From the NCBI GenBank assembly GCA_963677505.2, contig CAXXWB010000039.1:60319-124318 (forward strand): a stretch of 64,000 nucleotides of DNA, given 5' to 3'. Of this stretch, positions 1-7,755 are shown in pieces. The DNA comes from JBGSUZ01 sp963677505. GTDB lineage: Bacteria > Bacillota > Clostridia > Peptostreptococcales > Acidaminobacteraceae. Both the position numbers and the translations under genes were made by a program. The notes beneath the pieces were generated by a model. That model was given only the letters and a program-made list of their open reading frames with translations. It was not told where the DNA came from and did not search any database. Numbering within the stretch: the first letter of the stretch is position 1; the number at the start of each line of letters is the position of its first letter.

Positions 1-1
1 T

Positions 2-187
2 GAGGCTTTTACTAAATTTAGCGGGCCTTTGGAAATTGTATTCGTTCCAGGGCACCTTGAAACTCTTTATAGTGCCGACAATCAACTTTTTATAAACTTC
101 TTCAAACTCATGGCCAACCTAGTAGATGGCTCTGTTAAAATTGAAGAAAAAGATTTAATTAGCTTTATTGAAGACTACTGCAAATAG
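2..187 (+). CDS. 3' end of an unrecognised protein (partial)
   Basis: A 61-residue open frame enters from the left edge and stops with TAG. The visible tail (FSGPLEIVFVPGHLETLY, then a hydrophobic FINFFKLMANLVDG stretch and an acidic end) reads like a real protein. The stop is followed directly by a strong terminator in the same direction, which supports the gene. I do not recognise the family. The VPGHLETL segment loosely recalls the histidine region near the end of thioesterase-like alpha/beta hydrolases, but that is a guess. It is the only plus-strand gene in the first 7 kb. Confidence 0.6.
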   Translation, partial: EAFTKFSGPLEIVFVPGHLETLYSADNQLFINFFKLMANLVDGSVKIEEKDLISFIEDYCK

Positions 188-217
188 TAGATGCTTCTAT
201 TATATTTTAACATAGAA

Positions 218-258
218 GGACTATCTCCAATCAAATTTGATTGGAAATAGTCCTTTTT
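218..258 (+). terminator. Rho-independent terminator of the leftmost gene
   Basis: A long near-perfect inverted repeat (GGACTAT...CCAATC / GATTGG...ATAGTCC) ends in five T residues. It lies 30 bases after the stop of the partial plus-strand gene. Confidence 0.85.
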
Positions 259-318
259 CTTTAAGCAGCCCTTTTAAAATTAAATTTTGTGTGAATAACC
301 AACTTCATAGTAAAATGG

Positions 319-1299
319 TTAATGCGTCACAAATTTGCTCTGTTTTTTTGCCACAACGCAAACTGTCAGAATACACGCAACTAGAACAACACCTATAATC
401 CCAATACTATTGACGAAACCAACATTTCCTACAGGATCAAACAATTTGAAAAAACCCTTAAACTCAAACACTTTATGACCCATTACGGAAACCAAGTTTT
501 TAAAATCATATGCTCCAAGGACTGGAATAAAAAGATTGTAAATTAACAATGCCAAAACAGGATACCATAATTTTTTTGATACAATTGCAACAGTAAAACC
601 AATTATCATGTATGTGGAAATTAAGAATATACTCAAAATCATTTGCATCAAAAGTTCTGGCTTTCCAACGCTTTCAATACCCAACATTAATAAATTTTTG
701 TCTTGAATAGGAAAGTTATGTGGCATAATCGATGTCACAATAATATTACCACTAAGTACCGCCAATAGGCTGATTGTTATCACTAATGTTGCTGCAAATA
801 TAAATAGAATCTGACACTTAGCAAAAAGTATATGTGCCCAATTCGCCTGAATTGCCTTTATTTTAACAGTTCCATGCCTATACTCATAATTGCCGTAGTA
901 ATACCCTATAATAGGGAATAGTATTGGTCCAAATAAGAACGTTAAAACCTCAAGCAATGTAGATGGATAGTTATTTTTACTTATAAGTGACAATCTATCA
1001 ATCGTTTTTTTCAATTCATATTTAATTGGATTGTTAGCTTCTATTGTAATAGTCCCGTTTGAATTTTTTTGTTCAATGATCTCTAACGGTTTCTGTAGCT
1101 CACTCCAATAATCTTCTCCCTCTTGGATATATCTATCCCGTGTCTCAACATATTGACTTATCTGTTGCTGTGCCTGAACTACATTAACCCAAGTATTTAG
1201 AACACACAAGCTGATGAACATTAAGGTCACTGCCAGTAAAAAATGATTAAAGTGCAGAAGCTGAAGTTCTCTTTTCAGTATCCATAATTTTTTGCTCAT
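319..1299 (-). CDS. ABC-2 type transporter permease
   Basis: A 326-residue membrane protein with one N-terminal hydrophobic helix (about residues 21-43), a polar probably extracellular loop of about 70 residues, and five further hydrophobic segments up to the C-terminus. This is the layout of ABC-2 permeases that work with small ATPases in peptide export or self-immunity. The ATG is preceded by AGGGAG at good spacing, so its 53-base overlap with the upstream ATPase gene is probably real and implies translational coupling. Together with the ATPase it should form a two-subunit transporter in the cytoplasmic membrane. The substrate is unknown; the upstream secreted protein is the obvious candidate. 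I cannot assign a named family beyond the ABC-2 fold. Confidence 0.75.
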   Translation of the reverse strand: MSKKLWILKRELQLLHFNHFLLAVTLMFISLCVLNTWVNVVQAQQQISQYVETRDRYIQEGEDYWSELQKPLEIIEQKNSNGTITIEANNPIKYELKKTIDRLSLISKNNYPSTLLEVLTFLFGPILFPIIGYYYGNYEYRHGTVKIKAIQANWAHILFAKCQILFIFAATLVITISLLAVLSGNIIVTSIMPHNFPIQDKNLLMLGIESVGKPELLMQMILSIFLISTYMIIGFTVAIVSKKLWYPVLALLIYNLFIPVLGAYDFKNLVSVMGHKVFEFKGFFKLFDPVGNVGFVNSIGIIGVVLVACILTVCVVAKKQSKFVTH

Positions 1300-1945
1300 A
1301 AATTCTCCCTAAATTAAACATCTCATTATCCAGTCGCTCAACCTTGTAAATATCTCCATTTTTTAACACCAATAAGTTTTCAATAATATCATTATAAAAA
1401 TCAAATTGATGTCCTGTAAGGAAAAATGCTTTTTCGGAAGACTCCGACTTAATCATCTTCTTTAAAACAATCATACTTTCATAATCCAATCCATTAGAAA
1501 CTTCATCCATTACAATAAAATTAGCCGAACTCAGAAATGCGATACATATCGATAGTTTTTTCTTTTGCCCATAGGAATAGTTCTTAACTTTCTTTTTTAA
1601 TTCTCTTTCTGAAAAAAACGGTGATACTTTCTCAATAATTTCTATTTTACTTAAGGTTATCTGTGACAGTAAAATGAGATTTTGCAGTCCATTTAAAGAA
1701 TTGTACAGAGGATTATCATCATATACAACTGCTACACTATTTCTCCCTTGTTGAAAGGGTTTCTCATCAAATAGGATCTGCCCTTCATAAGACTCCAAAT
1801 TTAAGAGCGCTTTAATTAATGTTGTTTTACCACAGCCATTTTCTCCCATAAGAAAGGTAATGCCTGTATTGGGAATCTCCATTGTAATATTATCTAATAC
1901 AATATTCTTTCTATATTTTTTAGTTAAACCATATATATTAATCAT
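1247..1945 (-). CDS. ABC transporter ATP-binding subunit
   Basis: A 232-residue single nucleotide-binding domain. Walker A is GENGCGKT at residues 34-41. The signature segment is a degenerate YSYGQ at 123-127 in place of LSGGQ. Walker B plus catalytic glutamate is FIVMDE at 143-148, and the switch histidine is at about 179. GGAGG lies 5 bases before the ATG. The gene follows the secreted-protein gene and overlaps the permease gene, so the three form one unit. It energises the ABC-2 permease. The short, atypical signature resembles ATPases of lantibiotic or bacteriocin immunity transporters, but the direction of transport cannot be read from the sequence. Confidence 0.85.
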   Translation of the reverse strand: MINIYGLTKKYRKNIVLDNITMEIPNTGITFLMGENGCGKTTLIKALLNLESYEGQILFDEKPFQQGRNSVAVVYDDNPLYNSLNGLQNLILLSQITLSKIEIIEKVSPFFSERELKKKVKNYSYGQKKKLSICIAFLSSANFIVMDEVSNGLDYESMIVLKKMIKSESSEKAFFLTGHQFDFYNDIIENLLVLKNGDIYKVERLDNEMFNLGRIYEQKIMDTEKRTSASAL

Positions 1946-1959
1946 TTAACCTCCATTAC

Positions 1960-1996
1960 TGGAGGCGCCATTGATATTAATATCAATACGCCTCCA
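1960..1996 (-). promoter_or_regulatory. Long stem-loop between the secreted-protein and ABC genes
   Basis: An inverted repeat, TGGAGGCG / CGCCTCCA outside and ATTGATATT / AATATCAAT inside, fills most of the 61-base gap. No T-run follows on either strand, so it is not a normal terminator. It may stabilise the 3' end of the upstream message or reduce read-through into the transporter genes, giving more secreted protein than transporter. Its 3' arm lies next to the ATPase ribosome binding site. Confidence 0.6.
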
Positions 1997-2006
1997 ATAA
2001 AATTAA

Positions 2007-2519
2007 TTAGTTGTATGAACCTGTTCCGTAAAAATTAAATGTATGAACTGCAGGTAAATTATAGACATTTACATTACCCCAAGGACTTACAACACCAGCT
2101 CCAGCAGTATACTTGTAGTCATATCTCTTATGACTTGATGAAGATTCCACCGTCACAATCCCATCTTTTGTGATGTTATTTGGAAAAACCCAACCAACTT
2201 CTTGCGTTGGATAATCCCAAACAATTTTAGTCCCGTCATATTTCCACTCAAGTTTTGAGTAAGCATACATCAAAAATGACCCTTGATATTGCTCAATTGT
2301 TTTTCTTTGGACAGCACTAGCTGCCATTATACCAACTTGATTGCCAGTCTTATTAACGGACCTATCCAAGCTAAGAGAATTGATAATTTCTGATTCCACA
2401 ACCCCACTATTCGTATACTCACTATGCTCAATAGCGTTTGCATAACCTGTTGCTGGACTAATCAACAATGCTGCACTCAAAGTAAGTCCTACCAGCATCG
2501 TTTTGTTTAGAAATTTCAT
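2007..2519 (-). CDS. Secreted Cys-free protein, bacteriocin-like candidate
   Basis: A 170-residue protein with a clear Sec signal peptide: a basic start (MKFLNKT), a hydrophobic core at about residues 8-22, and a likely cleavage after ANA at 29. A second AxA-like site (AASA, 66-69) follows a polar, propeptide-like stretch, so the final product could be the last 101 residues. That part has no cysteine and is rich in Tyr, Trp, Phe, Gly and Asn (for example SPWGNVNVYN), suggesting beta structure. GGAGG precedes the ATG. It is the first gene of the unit with the ABC ATPase and permease, an order reminiscent of lactococcin 972-type bacteriocins with their immunity transporter. I see no secure match to that family; an exported signal or structural protein is also possible. 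Confidence 0.6.
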   Translation of the reverse strand: MKFLNKTMLVGLTLSAALLISPATGYANAIEHSEYTNSGVVESEIINSLSLDRSVNKTGNQVGIMAASAVQRKTIEQYQGSFLMYAYSKLEWKYDGTKIVWDYPTQEVGWVFPNNITKDGIVTVESSSSHKRYDYKYTAGAGVVSPWGNVNVYNLPAVHTFNFYGTGSYN

Positions 2520-2770
2520 GTTCTACCTCCATATTGTTCATAATGTCATGCTTGAAATACTCAACAGAAAACATAATTAGACAGAATCATCCAATCATTT
2601 GGAGCTTTTAATTCTAGGCCATTGAATTAATTAAACCAAAAGGTAAACGTTTTCCTTTACATTTTTTACGATAACATAATAATCCAACACTGTAAACAAT
2701 ATGTTATTAACAAGTCGTTTTTTTTAAAAAGATTTTACCCGCAAGAATGAAATACATAATCAAAAAATAA

Positions 2771-2805
2771 AAAAGAGCTGTTAGTACGTTGCCAACAGCT
2801 CTTTT
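2771..2805 (-). terminator. Terminator after the DUF1461 gene
   Basis: A perfect 12-base inverted repeat, AAAAGAGCTGTT / AACAGCTCTTTT, is followed on the minus strand by a T-rich run. T-rich sequence on the other side could make it bidirectional. It isolates the secreted-protein unit from the PFK-DUF1461 genes. The remaining 250 bases up to the secreted-protein start are AT-rich, and I see no convincing -35/-10 pair there. Confidence 0.85.
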
Positions 2806-2812
2806 CATTTTA

Positions 2813-3538
2813 TTATTTTTTTGGCATATTCCGACTAAGAACGATGCCTACAGCCATTCCAAACCCTGAAATCAGCACCGTATACACGCCAATGCTTAGC
2901 GCCATGGCGGAGAAGAACTCTTCCTGTAAAAGGACAATCATTCGGTCTGTGGCTGGATCTAAGAGCCACAGTTTGTTGGTAAAGAACATTTCATGAAACT
3001 TGATGAAAACTGCGGTAAAATCCTGTGTTGCGGATATGCCCACTAATGTTATAAAAATCAGCATCAGAGGACCAGACAGAACCAGTCCATCTATTAGAAG
3101 TCTTCTTTGTTTCAAGCCATACTTACCAATCAAATACAGAGTCAAAACAAAGGCGATTGCACTCATTTGAATATTGCGATTAAGTACAAGTAGGTTTCGC
3201 ACATCTACCATATGGCTCCGCTCTTTGTCGTTGAAGAAATCCTTTTGTTGACCGTCGAGGGTAACCGTCACTGAAAATTTATCGTTTTTTAAGGCTACAT
3301 AGTCAATCAACAGGTCTTTAACCGCTTCAAAATCCTTTTCATTTAGACCTACTTGTTTTCTAGAGTCTAATTTCTCAAAGGTCTTGTCATAGAAGCTTTC
3401 TTCCGTTGCCCCATAGCGAATGGCAGTTGATAAAGCAATCAGCACCAAAGAAACTGCAATCATTAAAACCAGCAGTCTTCGAATACTTTTGCTCCAAATA
3501 TCTGACCGATGGGTAATGTCATTGTTTTGTGTATTCAT
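2813..3538 (-). CDS. DUF1461 (TIGR01906) integral membrane protein
   Basis: 241 residues with a transmembrane helix near residues 22-43, an extracytoplasmic domain, then three helices at about 122-142, 149-171 and 205-232. The segment ERSHMVDVRNL just before helix 2 matches the conserved E(L)xHMxDVxxL motif of DUF1461/TIGR01906 proteins, a Firmicutes membrane family without an assigned biochemical role. TAGGAATGG precedes the ATG. The gene follows PPi-PFK and a start-less 40-codon frame on the same strand and ends at a strong terminator, so it is probably the last gene of that transcript. Confidence 0.75.
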   Translation of the reverse strand: MNTQNNDITHRSDIWSKSIRRLLVLMIAVSLVLIALSTAIRYGATEESFYDKTFEKLDSRKQVGLNEKDFEAVKDLLIDYVALKNDKFSVTVTLDGQQKDFFNDKERSHMVDVRNLLVLNRNIQMSAIAFVLTLYLIGKYGLKQRRLLIDGLVLSGPLMLIFITLVGISATQDFTAVFIKFHEMFFTNKLWLLDPATDRMIVLLQEEFFSAMALSIGVYTVLISGFGMAVGIVLSRNMPKK

Positions 3539-3557
3539 TTAGCCATTCCTACGCTTC

Positions 3558-3691
3558 CTACATTTGCTTAATGCGCTCCAAGACCTCATATGGGTCTTGT
3601 TCTGCATCTTCAGCTCTTAGTGCATGGACCAGTTTCCCATGTTCGTCAAAATAAAAGTGGATCGAACCACACCTTACTTCACATTTAAAAT
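3558..3691 (-). other. Start-less 40-codon coding-like frame after PFK
   Basis: This frame between the PFK stop and the DUF1461 ribosome binding site encodes a protein-like peptide (segments CEVRCGSIHFYFDEHG and DPYEVLERIKQM) and ends TAG. It has no ATG, GTG or TTG before the residues near its end. It lies in the -1 frame of PFK. Codons ATT-TTA-AAT of PFK form T TTA AAT, a classical -1 slippery heptamer, three codons before the PFK stop (positions 3683-3689). Ribosomes slipping there would add these 40 residues. Alternatives are a gene that lost its start, a non-AUG start (AAGGTG precedes an ATC codon), or a base error. I do not recognise the peptide. Confidence 0.45.
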
Positions 3692-4894
3692 TTTATCTGC
3701 CATAGGCGCCCTTAACTGATGGGCCGTTGGGAAACCTGAACCTAAAAGAGGTCTACAGTAATATTTAAAGGCGTCGCTAATGCCGTTCCCCTTGGCATTA
3801 ATAAATTCAGGCGGCATCACCTTTGTCTTTGTAGCGATTTTAGCCATATCTTCCAGCTGATAATCTACGGAGTAAAACCCTGTTCGTTTTATGGCGATGG
3901 AACCGTCTGCCTTGTTCCAAATGGCGTACTGAGCCGCCTTTTCCCCAACTTCTCTGGCTTCTTGTTGGTCAATGTCCGAAACACAACCAATAAAAGACCG
4001 TTGAAGATAGCCAAATGTATCTGCTCTAACCCTTTTAATTGCAAGCTTTTCACGCACTAACTCTGACAACAAGTCCCCCAGAGCGCCAGATCCTGACAAT
4101 TGCATATTCCCATGGGCATCCACTTCACTGGTTTTAACTAACTTGCTGGCAATAGGTACGCCATCTTCATCTACAATGCCTTCGGAAACAGCTACAATAC
4201 AACGTCCCAAACGATCATGAACTTCTTTCACATCCAGTAAAAACTGATCGATGCTGAAAGTCCGTTCTGGTAAGTATACCAAGTGCGGTCCATCATCAGG
4301 ATACTTTTGCGCCATAACCGAGGCGGCTGTTAAAAAACCTGAATTTCTACCCATGACCACACCGATAAAGACCCCTTCTAATGCCATGTTGTCCAAATTA
4401 AGCCCCGTGAAACTTTGAGCCACAAAACGGGCCGCTGAACCGTAGCCCGGGGTATGATCATTAAGGACTAAATCGTTATCAATGGTCTTTGGAATGTGAA
4501 TACTTCTGAGCTCATAATTAGCTTGTCTCGCTTGTTCACTTACAATTTGAAGGGTACCACAGGAATCGTTTCCACCTATGTAGAAGAAATAGCGAATATC
4601 GTGAGCTTTCATTACATGGAACATCTCACGGCACATTTTTTCGTCTGGTTTATTGCGGGTGGAAAGTAAGGCCGATGAAGGGGTGACTGCCACATGTTCT
4701 AAATTATTGGTAGTCTCTCTTGTCAAGTCTAAGAAGTCTTCTCGAACGATGCCGTCAACCCCTCTTAAAGCACCATATACTTTAGTGATTTGAGGGAATT
4801 TTCGGCTCTCTAAAACAGCGCCGACTAACGATTGGTTAATGACAGCCGTAGGGCCGCCTGCTTGTGCTACCAATACTTTTCCTTTTAATTCCAT
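3674..4894 (-). CDS. pfp: Pyrophosphate-dependent 6-phosphofructokinase
   Basis: A 406-residue PfkA-fold enzyme that phosphorylates fructose 6-phosphate to fructose 1,6-bisphosphate in glycolysis. The N-terminal AQAGGPTAVIN loop, GGNDS at residues 107-111, the catalytic PKTIDND at 135-141 and GVVMGRNSGF are all visible. The acidic residue after GGN, where ATP-dependent enzymes have glycine (GGDGS), is the established mark of PPi use, so the phosphoryl donor is inferred to be pyrophosphate. The length fits that clade. A purine-rich site precedes the ATG. The protein ends normally (LLGSGF...LRAP...); the coding-like tail beyond its stop is described separately. Confidence 0.9.
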   Translation of the reverse strand: MELKGKVLVAQAGGPTAVINQSLVGAVLESRKFPQITKVYGALRGVDGIVREDFLDLTRETTNNLEHVAVTPSSALLSTRNKPDEKMCREMFHVMKAHDIRYFFYIGGNDSCGTLQIVSEQARQANYELRSIHIPKTIDNDLVLNDHTPGYGSAARFVAQSFTGLNLDNMALEGVFIGVVMGRNSGFLTAASVMAQKYPDDGPHLVYLPERTFSIDQFLLDVKEVHDRLGRCIVAVSEGIVDEDGVPIASKLVKTSEVDAHGNMQLSGSGALGDLLSELVREKLAIKRVRADTFGYLQRSFIGCVSDIDQQEAREVGEKAAQYAIWNKADGSIAIKRTGFYSVDYQLEDMAKIATKTKVMPPEFINAKGNGISDAFKYYCRPLLGSGFPTAHQLRAPMADKILNVK

Positions 4895-4953
4895 AAGTCA
4901 CCCTCCTGAATGCATTTTGAATTTTTATACCCTTTCATTCAATGTCTATGCAA

Positions 4954-6468
4954 TTATAACTGATAAATCTCAGTGAACTTATTTTTCAAATAATCTACGT
5001 AATACTTTGGATTAAAGGTTTCTCCCGTTGCTCTTTCAACAAGTTCCTCTGGACCATAAACCAAACCGTGGTAATGAACTTTCTCTCCTAGCCACTTGTG
5101 AATGCGAGTAAAATCACCTTTTTCCAAATCTTCAAATACAGGGAAATCTTTTTTCATATAGACTAAAAGTTGAGCTGCATAAGCATTGCCAAGGGCATAA
5201 GATGGGAAGTAACCCACCAGACCAGCGGCCCAGTGTACGTCTTGAAGGACGCCACTTGAATGACTTGGCGGTGTAACGCCTAAATACTCTTCCATTTTCT
5301 TGTTCCACTCTGTTGAAAGTTGATCTGCACTAATTTTGCCAGTAAGCAAATCCTTTTCCAGTTCATAGCGCACCATAATATGGAGAGGATAGGTCAATTC
5401 GTCTGCCTCAATTCTGATGAGTGAAGGTTCTACGGCATTGATGGCTTTATGGAAAGTTTCAATGTTAACCCCCTCTAAAGCTGGCGCATAAGTTTCACTC
5501 AGTTTTCCATATAAAGGCTTCCAAAACTCCAAACTTCTGCCAAATACATTTTCATACATTCTTGACTGAGACTCATGAACAGCTGAAGAAGCTCCATTTC
5601 TTAACCCTCTGTCTTCCAAGGTTTCGTCTTGCTGTTGTTCATAAATACCATGGCCCCCTTCGTGGGCCGTGCTGAAAATAGCGGACATAAAATTATTTTC
5701 CATGTAATGGGTAGTAATTCTTACATCTTGCTGGGTGAGTCCATTGGTGAAAGGGTGCTCACTTTCAGCTAAAATACCTCTTTCTAGGTCATACCCAATA
5801 TGATTTAAGACCCGCCTCGACATTTGATCTTGTTTGTCTTTTGCCACAAAGTGGGTTGTAAATTCAAAAGATTCAGGTCTTTTAGTCTTTGCTTCGTTAA
5901 TTTTTCTAAGGAGGGGAACAATTTCTTCTCTTAACTCTTTAAAGAATACATCTAGTTTGGCTACTGTCATGCCCGGTTCAAAATCTTCAATCAGGGCGTT
6001 GTAAGGGTGTTCTTCATAACCGTAATAATCAGCAAATTTTCTTAAAGTCTCAAATATTTTACCGTAAGTATCTTTAAAACCATCAAAATCATCGTTTTCT
6101 TTGGCAGTTTCCCAATCCATTTCAGATTTTCCAAGAAGTTCGACAAAGGCAACGTACTCCTCTTTTGGAATTTTTTCCATTCGCTCAATGGTTTTTTTCC
6201 ATTCCCTTACCATGGCACGGTCTCTAACGTCAGAAATTTGATCAGACGCTGCCGCCGCTTCAAATACGGCATTTCTTAGTTCTGGATCCGTGACAATCTT
6301 ATAAGACTCTCCCGCCAGAATTCCTGCGTATTGGTACTTTTTATCGTAGCCTTTCTTTGGCGACTGGGTTGCTGCAGAATCCCAGCCAATCAGTCCACTT
6401 ACATAGCCGTAAGCATTCTGTTTCATCGTTTGTTCCTTGATGTACTCTAAGTTTTTTTCCACTGTCAT
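4954..6468 (-). CDS. M32 family carboxypeptidase (carboxypeptidase Taq type)
   Basis: A 504-residue cytoplasmic metallocarboxypeptidase that trims residues from the C-terminus of peptides. The zinc motif HEGGH is at residues 269-273. The family motifs HPF (238-240), DVRITTHY (248-255) and the late HWAAGLVGYFPSYALGNAYAAQ region (residues about 415-435) are all present, and the length is normal. It starts 18 bases after the cheD gene and so is probably co-transcribed with it; I see no functional link. Peptide recycling fits an amino-acid-fermenting clostridium, as does the M3 peptidase at 30-32 kb. Confidence 0.93.
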   Translation of the reverse strand: MTVEKNLEYIKEQTMKQNAYGYVSGLIGWDSAATQSPKKGYDKKYQYAGILAGESYKIVTDPELRNAVFEAAAASDQISDVRDRAMVREWKKTIERMEKIPKEEYVAFVELLGKSEMDWETAKENDDFDGFKDTYGKIFETLRKFADYYGYEEHPYNALIEDFEPGMTVAKLDVFFKELREEIVPLLRKINEAKTKRPESFEFTTHFVAKDKQDQMSRRVLNHIGYDLERGILAESEHPFTNGLTQQDVRITTHYMENNFMSAIFSTAHEGGHGIYEQQQDETLEDRGLRNGASSAVHESQSRMYENVFGRSLEFWKPLYGKLSETYAPALEGVNIETFHKAINAVEPSLIRIEADELTYPLHIMVRYELEKDLLTGKISADQLSTEWNKKMEEYLGVTPPSHSSGVLQDVHWAAGLVGYFPSYALGNAYAAQLLVYMKKDFPVFEDLEKGDFTRIHKWLGEKVHYHGLVYGPEELVERATGETFNPKYYVDYLKNKFTEIYQL

Positions 6469-6485
6469 AACGACGCCTCCTCTAT

Positions 6486-7010
6486 CTATAAAAAAATTAT
6501 TTCTTCCACTTCTTGATGGTGCTTATTTAAGTCAATCTTTCGGATCAGGACTTTTCCCTCATCTAAGTGAAACTGAATTCGCCGACTGTACGGGCCCCCA
6601 GTAGAGACTTTAACCTGGCGAATACCCTTATCCTCTAAAAGCTTCAAGGCAATTTGAATATTTTTATTTCCCACTTGATAATAGTCAAAATGGGAGGTTG
6701 CACCGCCTACCACCAAGGCTCTGAGTTTTTTGGGTTCGTATCCCAAATGCATCATTTGATCAATGAGGATTTCTATGACTTCATGTTCTTTGTATTTTTT
6801 TTTAGTCAGATGAGAGCCTTGTATGCTATGGTCGTTTTTACTAGGCTTACTTGGCAATAAAAAATGATTCAGTCCGCCCGTATGAGATTCTGGGTCCCAT
6901 AAGCATATAGCCACACAAGAACCCAAGGTCGTTCCTAAAACCACAGTGCCATTCTGAATGACCCACTCATCAATACCAATTAAATGATAATATTTCTCTA
7001 TCGCTTTCAT
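6486..7010 (-). CDS. cheD: Chemoreceptor glutamine deamidase CheD
   Basis: A 174-residue CheD, which deamidates glutamines in chemoreceptors and helps adaptation. LGSCVAICLWD carries the catalytic Cys32, GLNHFLLP carries His49 (the family spacing of 17 residues), Thr27/Thr28 lies just before, and VVGGATSHF is the later family motif. Its usual partner CheC is not in the window. It sits 7 kb from the main chemotaxis block and next to a peptidase gene, so it is probably regulated separately and may serve all receptors of the cell. Confidence 0.93.
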   Translation of the reverse strand: MKAIEKYYHLIGIDEWVIQNGTVVLGTTLGSCVAICLWDPESHTGGLNHFLLPSKPSKNDHSIQGSHLTKKKYKEHEVIEILIDQMMHLGYEPKKLRALVVGGATSHFDYYQVGNKNIQIALKLLEDKGIRQVKVSTGGPYSRRIQFHLDEGKVLIRKIDLNKHHQEVEEIIFL

Positions 7011-7097
7011 AGAGACTCCTTACAGGGCCTTGCCCTAACCTTATCCTATAGGAACAAATAACAAATGTTTTTAATACTATTATTTCCCATGGGTCTG

Positions 7098-7106
7098 TGA
7101 TATACT
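7098..7106 (+). promoter_or_regulatory. Extended -10 element before the SEC-C gene
   Basis: TG-A-TATACT fits an extended -10 box 35 bases before the preferred ATG at 7141. No strong -35 box is evident, as is common for extended -10 promoters. Confidence 0.5.
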
Positions 7107-7140
7107 GGTTTAGCTAATGCATTATGAAAGGGTGAATACT

Positions 7141-7659
7141 ATGTCTTTATTCCAAGAATGGGAAAAGCGTGCTGCCAGAGAGATGAATCAAAATGAATAT
7201 CAAGCTTTCTGGAAGGACTACTTATTAAAAGAACAAAAAAACTATGAGATGATCCTCGAATCGAAAAATAATCGTCTTGAAGGACCTATTGAAACACTTG
7301 CAGCATCATTTGAAATGGACGCTGTAACTTTTGTCGGTTTCCTCGACGGTATCAATACAAGCCTTGAGACTGAACTCGATTTATCATCCCTTGAATCCGA
7401 CAGCGTTTTAGCATCAGAAATCAACTGGGAAAAACTTTACTTCAACATGTTAGATGCAAAAGCTGAATGGCTTTACAACATCGAATCATGGGCTGGCATC
7501 TTAGATGATGAACGCCGTAGAGAAATCAAAAAAGAGTACAACATCAGCAAGACAGTCATTAAAGGCGAGAAAATCGGCAGAAATGATCCTTGTCATTGCG
7601 GCAGTGGTAAAAAATATAAAAAATGTTGTATGGCTAAAGACGAAGAAACTGAAGAATAG
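7141..7659 (+). CDS. SEC-C motif protein of unknown role
   Basis: 172 residues from the ATG at 7141, chosen because GAAAGGGTG lies just before it; an upstream in-frame ATG at 7117 lacks such a site. The body is acidic and helical and has no recognised domain. The C-terminus holds a complete SEC-C zinc motif, GRNDPCHCGSGKKYKKCC, as at the end of SecA and many small adaptor-like proteins. This motif binds zinc and can contact SecB or nucleic acids; the role here is unknown. The gene stands alone with its own promoter element and terminator. Confidence 0.8.
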   Translation: MSLFQEWEKRAAREMNQNEYQAFWKDYLLKEQKNYEMILESKNNRLEGPIETLAASFEMDAVTFVGFLDGINTSLETELDLSSLESDSVLASEINWEKLYFNMLDAKAEWLYNIESWAGILDDERRREIKKEYNISKTVIKGEKIGRNDPCHCGSGKKYKKCCMAKDEETEE

Positions 7660-7684
7660 TTTCTTTACTGTCACAAACCAACTC

Positions 7685-7714
7685 AGAAGAAGTCCTAGGA
7701 CTTCTTCTTTTTTT
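7685..7714 (+). terminator. Terminator after the SEC-C gene
   Basis: A perfect inverted repeat, AGAAGAAGTCC / GGACTTCTTCT, is followed by seven T residues. It probably also serves the converging plsC gene. Confidence 0.9.
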
Positions 7715-7755
7715 GATTCTTATTTAATTTATACCGTTTAAGACGCATTAGATCT

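Noticed and set aside
2642..2655. GGTAAACGTTTTCC resembling a catabolite repression (cre) site upstream of the secreted-protein gene
   Set aside because: Both end positions of the consensus differ and it lies 120 bases upstream with no promoter identified.
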